Shown in pieces: positions 17,133-26,042 of a DNA stretch of 59,601 nucleotides (the stretch's first letter is position 1; every line of letters begins with the position of its first letter). The stretch is from Acidobacteriota bacterium. GTDB taxonomy: Bacteria > Acidobacteriota > Terriglobia > 20CM-2-55-15. A program made the position numbers and the translations under genes. The notes under the pieces were generated by a model. The model was not told the origin of the DNA, searched no databases, and saw nothing but the letters and a program-made list of their open reading frames with translations. Location of the stretch: the NCBI GenBank assembly GCA_022821145.1, contig JAJEEE010000001.1:1-59601 (forward strand). The letters are read 5' to 3'.

Positions 17133-18878
17133 ATGCGTAATCCAGTTCCCGTGTACGCCGCGTTGTGCGTCGCACTGCTCCTGGCCGGGGCGGCGCCGGC
17201 CCAGGAGCGCCCGTTCGAACCGGTGACCGACGCCATGCTGGCCGACCCGGACCCGGCCGACTGGCTGATGTGGCGCCGGACCACGGACGCCTGGGGATAC
17301 AGTCCCCTGGATGCGATCGACCGGGCCAACGTCGGCGAGCTGGCGCTGGTGTGGACGCGTCCCCTCGGGGGCGGCGTCCAGGAGGGAACGCCGCTGGTGC
17401 ACGACGGGCGGATGTACTTTCCGAACCCTAACGACCTGACCCAGGCCTTCGACGCGGCGACCGGCGACCTGCTGTGGGAGTACCGGCGCGAGTGGCCCGA
17501 CGACCTGGGACAATACATCCCGTTCGCCCAGATCAACCGCAACCTGGCCATCTACGGCACGACGATCCTGGACCTGAGCGGCGACGACTATCTGTACGCC
17601 CTGGACGCGCTGACCGGCGAGCTGGTCTGGGAGACGCTGATCGCCGATTACCAGGTGCACCCCGCGCAGCAGACCTCCGGGCCGATCGCCGCCGCCGGCC
17701 GGATATTCTCCAGCCGCGGCTGCGAACCCGAAGGCGGGCCGGACGCCTGCATCATCACCGCGCACGACGCGCGGACGGGCGAGGAGCTCTGGCGCCGGCG
17801 GACGGTCCCGGCGCCGGGCGAGCCGGGCGACGAGACCTGGGGCGGCGTTCCCTACGAGAACCGGTGGCACGTCGGCGCGTGGATGGCGCCCAGCTACGAC
17901 ATCGAGCTCGACCGCGTCTACGTGGGCACGTCGGTGACCTCGCCCGCGCCGAAGTTCATCATCGGGAACAACGAGGACCAGTTCCTGTATCACAACTCGA
18001 CGCTGGCCCTGGATGGTCGGACGGGCGAGATCGTGTGGTACTACCAGCACGTGGTCGACCACTGGGACCTGGACCACCCGTTCGAGCGGCTGCTCGTCGA
18101 CACGGCCGTCCGGCCGGATCCGGACGCCGTCGACTGGATCAACCCGGACATCGAGCCGGGCGAGACGCGGCGGGTCGTGACCGGGGTTCCCGGCAAGACC
18201 GGCATCGTCTACACGCTGGACCGCGAGACGGGCGAGTTCCTGTGGGCCCGGCCGACGGTGCCGCAAACCGTCGTGGATTCGATCAATGGCGCCGGCGACG
18301 TGCGCGTGAACCCGGAGATGGTCTTCCACCAGGTGGGCGACGAGGCCCTGGTGTGCCCGGGCGTCAGCGGAGGGAAGGGGTTTCCCGCGGGCGCGTACAG
18401 CCCCCTGACCCACGCGATGTACTACCCGCTCCAAAACGCCTGCATGCAGGTCACCGCGTCAACCGGCGAGCAGAGCCTCAACTCGCTCTACGGTATCCGG
18501 ACGCGCGGGCAGATTGCGCCGGGCACGGAGTCCATCGGCACCATCCACGCCATCTCGGTCGAAACCGGTCGTGACGCCTGGACCTACGAGCAGCGTGCCG
18601 GCATGATGTCGGTCATCGCCACCGGGGGCGGCCTGCTCTTCGCCGGGGACGCGAACGGTCGCTTCCGCGCGTTCGATCAGGAGACCGGCGACATCCTCTG
18701 GGAGGTCAACCTGGGGTCCGCCGTGACGGGTTATCCGGTGACCTACGCGGTCGACGGCCGTCAGTACGTCGCGGTCAGCACTGGAAGCTCGCTCGTGTCG
18801 GGCGCCATGAACGGACTGGCCCCGGAGCTGACGCCGGGCACGGCCGCGAACCTGTACGTGTTCGCGCTGCCTGAATAG
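17133..18878 (+). CDS. Exported PQQ-binding-type beta-propeller protein (quinoprotein dehydrogenase-like)
   Basis: 581 residues after AGGAGG seven nt upstream of ATG. A signal peptide ends near Ala22-Gln23. Repeated tryptophan-docking blades (AFDAATGDLLWEYRRE, ALDALTGELVWETLI, ALDGRTGEIVWYYQH, TLDRETGEFLWARP, AFDQETGDILWEVNLG) define an eight-bladed PQQ propeller. The vicinal Cys-Cys of classical methanol dehydrogenases and a C-terminal cytochrome c domain are both absent, so electrons would go to a separate acceptor. Substrate is probably an alcohol or sugar, not determinable here. Confidence 0.85.
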   Translation: MRNPVPVYAALCVALLLAGAAPAQERPFEPVTDAMLADPDPADWLMWRRTTDAWGYSPLDAIDRANVGELALVWTRPLGGGVQEGTPLVHDGRMYFPNPNDLTQAFDAATGDLLWEYRREWPDDLGQYIPFAQINRNLAIYGTTILDLSGDDYLYALDALTGELVWETLIADYQVHPAQQTSGPIAAAGRIFSSRGCEPEGGPDACIITAHDARTGEELWRRRTVPAPGEPGDETWGGVPYENRWHVGAWMAPSYDIELDRVYVGTSVTSPAPKFIIGNNEDQFLYHNSTLALDGRTGEIVWYYQHVVDHWDLDHPFERLLVDTAVRPDPDAVDWINPDIEPGETRRVVTGVPGKTGIVYTLDRETGEFLWARPTVPQTVVDSINGAGDVRVNPEMVFHQVGDEALVCPGVSGGKGFPAGAYSPLTHAMYYPLQNACMQVTASTGEQSLNSLYGIRTRGQIAPGTESIGTIHAISVETGRDAWTYEQRAGMMSVIATGGGLLFAGDANGRFRAFDQETGDILWEVNLGSAVTGYPVTYAVDGRQYVAVSTGSSLVSGAMNGLAPELTPGTAANLYVFALPE

Positions 18879-18941
18879 CGAACGATCCTCCCGCAATACC
18901 CATCGTCGTGCGGCGGCGTCCGAAACCGTTTCGTTGACCGG

Positions 18942-20477
18942 TCATCGCTCGCTCGCGCCGCCGCTCGGGAGCGCGCCGTCTTCGCGTAGCTTCGGACTCC
19001 CGTAGACGAACGCTTCCAGTTCGCCGTGGACGCGTTCGATCGTCCCGGTGGACGGCGCCGCGGTGACGGCCGACACCAGGAGCGCCGTCCCGCCGTTCAC
19101 CAGCAGGCTCCAGATGGCGCCGTGCATTCCCATCGGATGCGGTATCACGACCAGCGTCAGGTACAGCGTTCCGAGGCCGGCCGCGATGCCGGCGACGACT
19201 CCGGCGCGGGTGAGGGTCCGGCGGCCCGGGAAGCAGACGCCGGCCAGGCCCGGCAGCAACTGGAGGGCGCCGGCGCCCGACAGCGTGACGAGCGCGACCA
19301 GGAAGTCGAAGGTGCTGACGGTGAGCACGTAGCCGACGGCGAGGAGGAGGACGACGAACAGCCGTCCCGCCTTGAGGTAATGCGCCTGGCTCGCGCCGCG
19401 CCGGACGTAGCGGCGATAGATGTCCTGGGTGAGGATGGTCATGTTCGAGTGGAGTACGGAGTCGAGGGTCGACATCGCGGCGGCGGCGGCGCCGGCCAGG
19501 ATCGCGCCGGTCAGCCATGGCGAGACGTGCGCGAAGAGCAGCTCCGGGAAGATCCGGTCGGGAATGTCGATGTTCGGCATCGCTACCGCGCCGCCGAGGC
19601 CGACGAGCGCGGTCGGGATATAGAGCGTCATCAGGTAGGTCGGCGTCGTTGCCCCGAGCGCCTTGAGCGTCTTCGCGTCGACGGCCGTGTAGTAGCGGAT
19701 GAGCATGTGAGGCTGCAGGATGATGCCGAACGACAGCGTGACGATCATCCCGATCCACATGCCGGGCGTGAAGAACCCGTTGGGTCCCGGCAACGTGAGC
19801 AGGTCCGGGCGCTGGGCGGCGACTTCCCGCCAGAGCTGGAGCGGCCCCCCGAACAGCTCGTAGGAGAGCACGAGCGCGCCGATCCAGACGGCGACGTACA
19901 TCCAGACCCCCTGCAGCACGTCGGTCCAGTAGACCGCGCGCAGCCCGCCCGCGATCAGGTAGAACGCGGCCACGATCAGCAGCAGCAGCGTCCCGAGCTC
20001 GAAGGAGACGCGCCCTCCGGTGGCGACGGAGATGATGTAGCCGAGCCCCTGCGCCTGGACCTGAATGTACAGGATGGTGAAGACCACCGATACGAGCGCC
20101 ACCGTCACCCGCACGAGCTCCGACTCGTAGAAGTCCGCCAGGAGGTCGGCCGGCGTGACGTAGCCGAACGCCTTGCCGAGCGCCCAGATCCGCGTGCCGA
20201 GGACGTACGTGATCGCGCCGGCGAGTACCGTCCATGCGCCCGCCGCCCAGAAGCCGATGCCGTGCGTGTAGAAGAAACCGGCCGAGCCGAGGAAGGCGAA
20301 GGCCGAATGGAACGTCGCGACGATGGTCAGGTAGAGGACGATGAAACCGGCCTTTCGGCCGTAGAGCATGAAATCCTCGACGGCGAGTGTCAGGCGCCGG
20401 TTCGCGAGCACGCCGAGCAGGAGCGTGACGCCCAGGTACGCGGCGATCAACGTGGTCGCGATTTCCCAGGTTTCCAT
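18942..20477 (-). CDS. Sodium:solute symporter (SSS family)
   Basis: 511 residues with about 13 membrane segments of the LeuT-fold SSS family: FMLYGRKAGFIVLYLTIVAT near the start, GGLRAVYWTDVLQGVWMYV, and the sodium-site region AAAAAMSTLDSVLHSNMTIL. An AAGAGGA Shine-Dalgarno precedes ATG 20477. A DUF3311-like small membrane protein is encoded 30 nt upstream in the same direction, a common two-gene arrangement for pantothenate/carboxylate-type SSS carriers. Substrate unknown. Confidence 0.88.
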   Translation of the reverse strand: METWEIATTLIAAYLGVTLLLGVLANRRLTLAVEDFMLYGRKAGFIVLYLTIVATFHSAFAFLGSAGFFYTHGIGFWAAGAWTVLAGAITYVLGTRIWALGKAFGYVTPADLLADFYESELVRVTVALVSVVFTILYIQVQAQGLGYIISVATGGRVSFELGTLLLLIVAAFYLIAGGLRAVYWTDVLQGVWMYVAVWIGALVLSYELFGGPLQLWREVAAQRPDLLTLPGPNGFFTPGMWIGMIVTLSFGIILQPHMLIRYYTAVDAKTLKALGATTPTYLMTLYIPTALVGLGGAVAMPNIDIPDRIFPELLFAHVSPWLTGAILAGAAAAAMSTLDSVLHSNMTILTQDIYRRYVRRGASQAHYLKAGRLFVVLLLAVGYVLTVSTFDFLVALVTLSGAGALQLLPGLAGVCFPGRRTLTRAGVVAGIAAGLGTLYLTLVVIPHPMGMHGAIWSLLVNGGTALLVSAVTAAPSTGTIERVHGELEAFVYGSPKLREDGALPSGGASER

Positions 20478-20507
20478 CAGCGTTTCCTCTTGCCGGACGG
20501 CCTCGGG

Positions 20508-20741
20508 CTAGAGCCGCCGGCGCCAGACCCAGATCAGGATGCCGATCAGCGCGACGTACACCACGAGCAGCATCGCGTAAAGGAACGGCACCCCGAAGAG
20601 CCACGGCTCGGTGCGGTTGAACACCGTGTGGGTCACCGGCGGCAGGGCAAGGAGGAAGACCACCAGGAACGCGACGGCGGCGATCCGGCCGTCGCGGGTC
20701 CGTGGAATCAGGTGAGAGCGCCGGGGCGTACGGATCGGCAC
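20508..20741 (-). CDS. DUF3311-like small membrane partner of SSS symporter
   Basis: 77 residues from a GTG start, with two hydrophobic segments (residues ~20-38 and ~50-73), a conserved PPVTHTVFNRTEPWLFGVPFL linker and a basic C-terminus WVWRRRL. This matches the DUF3311 family that precedes SSS transporter genes and is thought to be an accessory subunit. The linker's N-P-W-L-F-G-type motif is the family hallmark. Function is inferred from the pairing. Confidence 0.8.
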   Translation of the reverse strand: MPIRTPRRSHLIPRTRDGRIAAVAFLVVFLLALPPVTHTVFNRTEPWLFGVPFLYAMLLVVYVALIGILIWVWRRRL

Positions 20742-21120
20742 GGCAGGCTAGCGGCGTGACCCGGAGTCGATTGACATGGTCCTAGAAGGCGCCGGTCCGT
20801 GGAAGACGTCTTTCATGCTGACATGTTGCGTCATGCCGTCCCGTTCCGAAGCCGATCGGCGCGGCGCGCACCGCTGGGCCACGCATCGACGGAAAGCCGT
20901 CCGTGCCGGCGACCGGCGCTCGCCCGGCGAGACACGGGCGATAGCGTTCGAGCACATTATGAGTCGCGCGGTCGAATCGGCAACCGGAAAACCGGACATG
21001 GAATCAGAAAAGGGGCGGCTGCGTGGAGTGTGCCTGACGGCCTGCAGCTTGACGCAGCTGTTTCTGCCAGTCAGTCTATTCTGGTGAATATGTTGCGGGA
21101 ACCAGGCGAATCCCCCGGCC
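20742..21120. other. Intergenic region without supportable gene
   Basis: 379 bp between divergently transcribed genes (DUF3311-like and tetrahaem cytochrome). The open frames here lack a Shine-Dalgarno, family resemblance and the codon pattern of neighbours. It presumably holds both promoters, but I found no -35/-10 pair with proper spacing. Confidence 0.4.
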
Positions 21121-21849
21121 ATGAATAGCGCCGCGGCGGCCGTCGTCATGGCTCTCGCGCTCGGCGTGCCGCCGGCCTCGGCTGCAGCGGCCCCCCAGGC
21201 CGCCGAGCCCCGGAACCTGCAGGTCCTGACGGGCGTGCCTCTGGACCAGGTCCGACAGTTCATGCAGGCCGTCAGCGCCTCGCTCGGCGTGGAATGCGAA
21301 CACTGCCACGTGGCGGGATCGTTCGAGTTGGACACGATCCCGGCCAAGGAAACCGCGCGGGCCATGATGCGGATGGCGGCCACGCTGGGCGAGACGACGT
21401 TCGAACTGCTCGACGCGCCCAGTTGCTGGACCTGTCACCGAGGTTCGCCGGTTCCGGAATCCGTCCCGCCGCCCCTGCTGATCCCTTTTGATCCGCCCCC
21501 GGGCCCGTTCTCCGAAAGCGTGTCGCCGGCCCAGGACGTGTACGCCAACATCCAGGTCCACGCGGGCCTTCCGGCGTCGGAGCTGCGGGAGGTCATGGGC
21601 GGTTACGGCCGCGCGCTCGGCGTGGGCTGCGATCACTGCCATCAGCCCGGCGACTGGGCCGGCGACGCCAACGTCCTGAAGCCGTTGACGCGCGCCATGG
21701 AGGAGATGCAGCGCGCGGCGACGCGCGAGCTCGGGTTGGACGAGGGCCGGATCACGTGCTGGACGTGCCACCGCGGCGTGGCGACGCCCGAGACGCAGCT
21801 TCCCGCCGACTTGTTGACGAGTGGGGTCCCCTCGGACGGACAGCCGTAA
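21121..21849 (+). CDS. Exported tetrahaem cytochrome c, reaction-centre-cytochrome type, internally duplicated
   Basis: 242 residues: signal peptide to about Ala25, then two homologous halves. Each half has a NLQVL- or NIQVH-type strand, a met-rich helix, a CxxCH, and a second CWTCHRG. Haem motifs start at Cys59 (CEHCH), Cys102 (CWTCH), Cys170 (CDHCH) and Cys213 (CWTCH). This resembles the photosynthetic reaction-centre cytochrome c subunit fold, widespread as a periplasmic electron carrier in non-phototrophic Acidobacteriota. Role: periplasmic electron transfer, partner unknown. A separate strong promoter for pntAA starts 24 nt after its stop. Confidence 0.85.
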   Translation: MNSAAAAVVMALALGVPPASAAAAPQAAEPRNLQVLTGVPLDQVRQFMQAVSASLGVECEHCHVAGSFELDTIPAKETARAMMRMAATLGETTFELLDAPSCWTCHRGSPVPESVPPPLLIPFDPPPGPFSESVSPAQDVYANIQVHAGLPASELREVMGGYGRALGVGCDHCHQPGDWAGDANVLKPLTRAMEEMQRAATRELGLDEGRITCWTCHRGVATPETQLPADLLTSGVPSDGQP

Positions 21850-21872
21850 GGCGCCCGCGACGGGTCAAGCAC

Positions 21873-21901
21873 TTGAACGGGTGCGCCCGCTTCGCTACAA
21901 T
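21873..21901 (+). promoter_or_regulatory. Housekeeping promoter of pntAA-pntAB-pntB
   Basis: TTGAAC (21873-21878) and TACAAT (21896-21901) with an optimal 17-nt spacer. Transcription would start near 21908, giving an ~83-nt leader before the TTG start of pntAA. Confidence 0.6.
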
Positions 21902-21990
21902 GCGGTGCTTGATCCGGGCGTTCAGCGGCGCCGTGCCGCCATCCGCCCACAATTTTCCCGAAACGCACGTTTTCGCGAAGGTAGCGATTC

Positions 21991-23106
21991 TTGAAAATCG
22001 GTATCCCGAAAGAGATTGTGGAACACGAGCGCCGGGTTGCGCTCGTGCCCGCGCTGGTGGGCAAGCTGCAGGATGCGGGCTTCGAGGTGCGCGTCGAGGC
22101 GGGGGCCGGCGTTCATGCCGGGGCGCTGGACGCGGACTATCGCGAGGCGGGCGCCGCTGTCGTCGAGGATGCGGCGGCTCTGACCGGCGACTCCGACGTC
22201 CTGTTGAAGGTCCAGCCGCCGACCGTGGACGAGGTCGCGCGGATGAAGGAGGGCGCCATCCTGGTCAGCTTCCTCCAACCGGTCCGCGACCGCGGCGTGC
22301 TGGAGGCGTTGAACGCCCGTAAGATCACGGCGCTCAGCATGCACCGGGTCCCGCGCATCACGCGCGCCCAGTCGATGGACGCGCTCTCGTCCCAGTCCAA
22401 CATTGCCGGGTACAAGGCCGTGCTGGTCGGGGCCGCGGAGCTCGGCAAGCTGTTGCCCATGATGACGACCGCCGCGGGAACCATCCGACCGTCCAGCGTC
22501 TTCGTTCTCGGCGCGGGCGTCGCGGGCCTGCAGGCGATCGCCACGGCCCGCCGCCTGGGCGCCGTCGTGTCGGCCTTCGACGTGCGTCCCGTGGTCAAGG
22601 AACAGGTCGAGAGCCTCGGCGCGAAGTTCCTCGAGGTCGAGCTGGCCGAAGCCGAGACCGAAACCGCGGGCGGTTACGCCAAGGAGTTGTCCGAGGAATC
22701 CCATCGGCGCGAGCAGGAGCTGTTGCGGAAGACGCTCGGCGCGGTCGACATCGTGATCACGACCGCGCTGATACCCGACAAGCCCGCGCCCAAGCTGATT
22801 ACCGGTGAAATGGTCGAGGGCATGCGCCCGGGATCGGTCATCGTCGACCTGGCCGCCGAGACCGGCGGCAACTGCGAGCGGACCGAGCCGGGACGCACGA
22901 TCGTGTCCGGCGGCGTGACGATCGTCGGGCACCTCAACCTGCCGTCGACCGTGGCCGTCCATGCGAGCCAGATGTATGCGCGGAACGTCGTCACGTTGAT
23001 CGGTGAAATGATCGATCCGGACAACGCGGGCCGGCTGCGGGTGGACCTCGCCAACGACGTCGTCGGACCGAGCACTGTGGCTCATGCCGGCGAGATAAGG
23101 ACGTAA
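21991..23106 (+). CDS. pntAA: NAD(P) transhydrogenase subunit alpha part 1 (NAD-binding domain I)
   Basis: 371 residues from TTG 21991 with AAGGT upstream. MKIGIPKEIVEHERRVALVP opens the alanine dehydrogenase/transhydrogenase N-terminal domain; VLGAGVAGLQAIATARRLGA is the NAD-binding Rossmann loop and SSQSNIAGYKAVL the interface motif. It is the soluble NAD(H)-binding unit of the proton-translocating transhydrogenase that drives NADPH formation. The split alpha arrangement (pntAA, pntAB, pntB) is common in alphaproteobacteria and acidobacteria. pntAB starts 6 nt after the stop. Confidence 0.95.
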   Translation: MKIGIPKEIVEHERRVALVPALVGKLQDAGFEVRVEAGAGVHAGALDADYREAGAAVVEDAAALTGDSDVLLKVQPPTVDEVARMKEGAILVSFLQPVRDRGVLEALNARKITALSMHRVPRITRAQSMDALSSQSNIAGYKAVLVGAAELGKLLPMMTTAAGTIRPSSVFVLGAGVAGLQAIATARRLGAVVSAFDVRPVVKEQVESLGAKFLEVELAEAETETAGGYAKELSEESHRREQELLRKTLGAVDIVITTALIPDKPAPKLITGEMVEGMRPGSVIVDLAAETGGNCERTEPGRTIVSGGVTIVGHLNLPSTVAVHASQMYARNVVTLIGEMIDPDNAGRLRVDLANDVVGPSTVAHAGEIRT

Positions 23107-23112
23107 CCCCCG

Positions 23113-23412
23113 ATGCTCGAAAGCCTCGTCTCGGAGATCGTCGTCTTCGTTCTGGCGGTCTTCGTCGGTTTCCAGGTGATCACCAAGGTGCCGCCGACGC
23201 TGCACACGCCGCTGATGTCGGGATCCAACGCCATTTCCGGCATCACCGTGATCGGCGCCATCATCGTCTCGGGCGCCGGCTACGGCCGCCTCGCCACGGT
23301 TCTGGGCGTCATCGCCGTGGCCTTCGCCACGACCAACATCGTCGGCGGCTTCCTCGTGACGGACCGCATGCTGCGGATGTTCCGCAAAGACACGGGCGGT
23401 GAAGGGAAATGA
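23113..23412 (+). CDS. pntAB: NAD(P) transhydrogenase subunit alpha part 2 (membrane)
   Basis: 99 residues with three to four hydrophobic segments: VFVLAVFVGFQVITKVP, ISGITVIGAIIVSG, VLGVIAVAFATTNIVGGFLV. VPPTLHTPLMSGSNAISG is the conserved segment of the alpha-2 membrane subunit. Ends in basic residues RMLRMFRK facing the cytoplasm. Its stop overlaps the pntB ATG by 4 nt. Confidence 0.95.
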   Translation: MLESLVSEIVVFVLAVFVGFQVITKVPPTLHTPLMSGSNAISGITVIGAIIVSGAGYGRLATVLGVIAVAFATTNIVGGFLVTDRMLRMFRKDTGGEGK

Positions 23413-24833
23413 CGGCCCTCGCGGAACTCGCCTACCTGCTCGCCGCCGTCTGCTTCATCTTCGGCCTGATGTGGCTGGCCTCGCCGGCGACCGCGCGGAA
23501 GGGCAACGCCCTGGCGTCGGTCGGCATGCTGATCGCCATCGTCGTCACGCTGCTGGATCGAAGCATCCTCGGTTACGAGGGCATCCTCATCGGCCTGGTC
23601 ATCGGCGCTGGCGCCGGCGCGATTCTCGCGCGGACGATCCGGATGACCGCCATGCCGCAGATGGTGGCGCTGCTGAACGGGTTCGGCGGCGGCGCGTCGG
23701 TCCTGGTGGCTTCGGCCGAGTACCTGCGGTTGAGCGCGACGGGCGGGGCGGCCCTCGACGTCGGCATCAGCATCCAGTTCAGCGTCCTGGTCGGCGCGGT
23801 GACGTTCTCGGGCAGCCTGATCGCGTTCGGGAAACTGCAGGATCTGGTGACGGGACAGGCCGTGACGTATCCGCTGCAGAAACCGCTGAACGCGGTTCTG
23901 CTTCTGGCGATCCTGGCGGTCGCGGCCTACCTGGTCGTGCCCGACAGTGGGCTGGCCGCGCCGCTCGCGGACCTGTTCGGCGGCGACGCCGCAGTCCCGC
24001 TGCTGGTCCTGATCGGGCTCTCCCTGGTGCTGGGCGTGCTCTCCGTGCTGCCGATCGGCGGCGCGGACATGCCGGTCGTCATCTCGCTGCTGAACTCGTA
24101 TTCGGGCATCGCGGCCGCCAGCACGGGGTTCGTCATCGACAACAACGGGTTGATCATCAGCGGCGCGCTGGTCGGGGCCTCGGGCATCATCCTGACCAAG
24201 ATCATGTGCAACGCCATGAACCGGTCGCTGGGCAACGTCCTGTTCGGCGCGTTCGGCGCCGGCGCCGCCGACGTGGCGGCGGGCGGCGGGGCCTCCGGCG
24301 GGACCTACCGGCAGGTGACCGCCGAGGACGCCGCCATCATGATGGCCTACGCGCGTTCGGTCGTGGTGGTTCCCGGATACGGCCTCGCGGTTTCGCAAGC
24401 CCAGCACGCGGTGCGCGAGCTGGCGACGCTGCTCGAGGCGCGCGACGTCGACGTCAAGTACGCGATACACCCGGTGGCGGGACGCATGCCCGGTCACATG
24501 AACGTGCTGCTGGCCGAGGCCGACGTGCCCTACGATCAACTGTGGGAGATGGAGCGCGTCAATCCGGAGTTCGACCGGACCGACGTGGCCCTGGTCATCG
24601 GCGCCAACGACGTGGTCAACCCGGCGGCGCGCAACAACACGTCGAGCCCGATCTACGGCATGCCCATCCTCGACGTCGACCGCGCCAACCAGGTCATCGT
24701 GATGAAGCGCAGCATGAACCCCGGCTTCGCGGGGATCGACAACGAGCTCTTCTACGCTTCGAACACGGCCATGCTGTTCGGCGACGCGAAGGCGTCGCTG
24801 ACCAAGCTTGCGGCCGAAGTGAAAGAGGCCTGA
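23409..24833 (+). CDS. pntB: NAD(P) transhydrogenase subunit beta
   Basis: 474 residues: about nine membrane segments up to ~residue 270 with NGFGGGASVLVA, ADMPVVISLLNSYSG and NALIISG-like (NNGLIISGALVGASG) motifs of the proton channel, then the soluble NADP(H)-binding domain III with VVVPGYGLAVSQAQHAVREL, HPVAGRMPGHMNVLLAEADV and GANDVVNPAARN. Start overlaps the pntAB stop. The complex couples proton re-entry to hydride transfer from NADH to NADP. Confidence 0.95.
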   Translation: MTALAELAYLLAAVCFIFGLMWLASPATARKGNALASVGMLIAIVVTLLDRSILGYEGILIGLVIGAGAGAILARTIRMTAMPQMVALLNGFGGGASVLVASAEYLRLSATGGAALDVGISIQFSVLVGAVTFSGSLIAFGKLQDLVTGQAVTYPLQKPLNAVLLLAILAVAAYLVVPDSGLAAPLADLFGGDAAVPLLVLIGLSLVLGVLSVLPIGGADMPVVISLLNSYSGIAAASTGFVIDNNGLIISGALVGASGIILTKIMCNAMNRSLGNVLFGAFGAGAADVAAGGGASGGTYRQVTAEDAAIMMAYARSVVVVPGYGLAVSQAQHAVRELATLLEARDVDVKYAIHPVAGRMPGHMNVLLAEADVPYDQLWEMERVNPEFDRTDVALVIGANDVVNPAARNNTSSPIYGMPILDVDRANQVIVMKRSMNPGFAGIDNELFYASNTAMLFGDAKASLTKLAAEVKEA

Positions 24834-24875
24834 TCCCGGCGCGCGCGTCGATCCGGGACCGGCCGGGCCCCTGCG

Positions 24876-24881
24876 TATAAT
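24876..24881 (+). promoter_or_regulatory. -10 element (TATAAT) for AI-2E-type permease gene, leaderless geometry
   Basis: A consensus TATAAT ends 6 nt before GTG 24888. No -35 and no Shine-Dalgarno are recognisable, so translation from the 5' end of a leaderless mRNA is likely. Confidence 0.5.
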
Positions 24882-24887
24882 CTCCGG

Positions 24888-26042
24888 GTGGCCATGACTG
24901 AAACACCGAGACCTCAGAACGGCCCGAGGTTCCTGCTGACGGTCGCGGCGCTGATCGTCATCGTGGCTGGGCTGCAGGCGGCCGAGACCGTCATCGTGCC
25001 GTTCCTGGTGTCGGTGTTTCTGGCGATGCTGGGGATTCCGCCGCTCGGCTGGCTCCGCGCGCGCGGCGTTCCCACCCCGCTCGCGCTGGTTCTGGTCCTC
25101 CTCGGGTTCGTCGTCATCATCGTCGGGTTGGGCTTGATCGTGGCCAGCTCGGCCAGCGAGTTCACCGAGACGTTGCCGCAGTACCAGGAACGCATCGAGA
25201 GCCAGCTCGACGCGGTCGAGACGCGGCTTGCCGATTCGCAGCTCCTCAGGACTTTCGGGATCTCCGTTCCGGAGTTTCCGGACTTGGTCATCGTTCCGGA
25301 AGAAGTCGCCCCCGACGGCATCGCCGAAGTGGACGGCGTCCCGGAAGACGTCCCAGACATCGACCCGGGCCGGACACTTCCGTTCGGCCAGATCCTGCCG
25401 TTCGTCGGAACCATCTTCTCGGGCGTGACGAACTTCCTGTCCTACTTCGTCATCGTGTTCCTGCTGATGGTGTTCATCCTGACCGAAGCGTACGGGTTCC
25501 CGGCCAAGGCGCGCGCCGCGTTCGGCGAGAGCGGCGGGCGCCTGTTCCAGTTTCGCACCGTGATGCACCAGGTCCACCGGTACCTGCTCATCAAGACCGT
25601 CGTGAGCCTGGCCACCGGACTGACGCTGGGCCTGTGGGTCTGGATCCTGGGCGTCGACTTTCCCGTGCTCTGGGGCCTGCTGGCCTTCCTGCTCAACTAC
25701 ATTCCCAACATCGGATCGATCCTGGCCGCGGTCCCGCCGTTGGTCGTGGCGGCAATCCAGCCGGGCGGGGGCGTGACGCTGCTACTGCTGGTGGGCGTCG
25801 GTTACGCCGTGGTCAACCTGGTCGTCGGGAACTTCGTCGAACCGAGCCTGATGGGACACCGGCTGGGGCTGTCGACGCTGGTCGTCTTCGTCTCGCTGAT
25901 GTTCTGGGGCTGGGTATGGGGCGGGATCGGGATGCTGCTCTCCGTGCCCCTGACGATGGTGGTCAAGATCTTTCTCGAAGACACCGACGAGTACCGCTGG
26001 ATCGCGGTCCTGCTCGACAAGTCGCCGGGCCCGGCCAAGTAG
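24888..26042 (+). CDS. AI-2E family (PerM/YdiK-type) membrane permease
   Basis: 384 residues. Two N-terminal hydrophobic segments, a cytoplasmic/periplasmic coiled stretch (residues ~85-115, SEFTETLPQYQERIESQLDA), an acidic insert of about 40 residues (EEVAPDGIAEVDGVPEDVPD) and then five segments. The family signature LLAFLLNYIPNIGSILAAVP and NFVEPSLMGHRLGLSTLVV are present. Members export autoinducer-2 or act as Na+/H+ or solute carriers; substrate here is unknown. GTG 24888 or ATG 24894 may be the start. The TAG stop coincides with the first base of the downstream 302-bp repeat. Confidence 0.85.
   Translation: MAMTETPRPQNGPRFLLTVAALIVIVAGLQAAETVIVPFLVSVFLAMLGIPPLGWLRARGVPTPLALVLVLLGFVVIIVGLGLIVASSASEFTETLPQYQERIESQLDAVETRLADSQLLRTFGISVPEFPDLVIVPEEVAPDGIAEVDGVPEDVPDIDPGRTLPFGQILPFVGTIFSGVTNFLSYFVIVFLLMVFILTEAYGFPAKARAAFGESGGRLFQFRTVMHQVHRYLLIKTVVSLATGLTLGLWVWILGVDFPVLWGLLAFLLNYIPNIGSILAAVPPLVVAAIQPGGGVTLLLLVGVGYAVVNLVVGNFVEPSLMGHRLGLSTLVVFVSLMFWGWVWGGIGMLLSVPLTMVVKIFLEDTDEYRWIAVLLDKSPGPAK

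Noticed and set aside
20748-21383. 211-codon minus-strand frame in the 20.7-21.1 kb gap
   Set aside because: Runs antisense into the tetrahaem cytochrome and shows no protein-like pattern.
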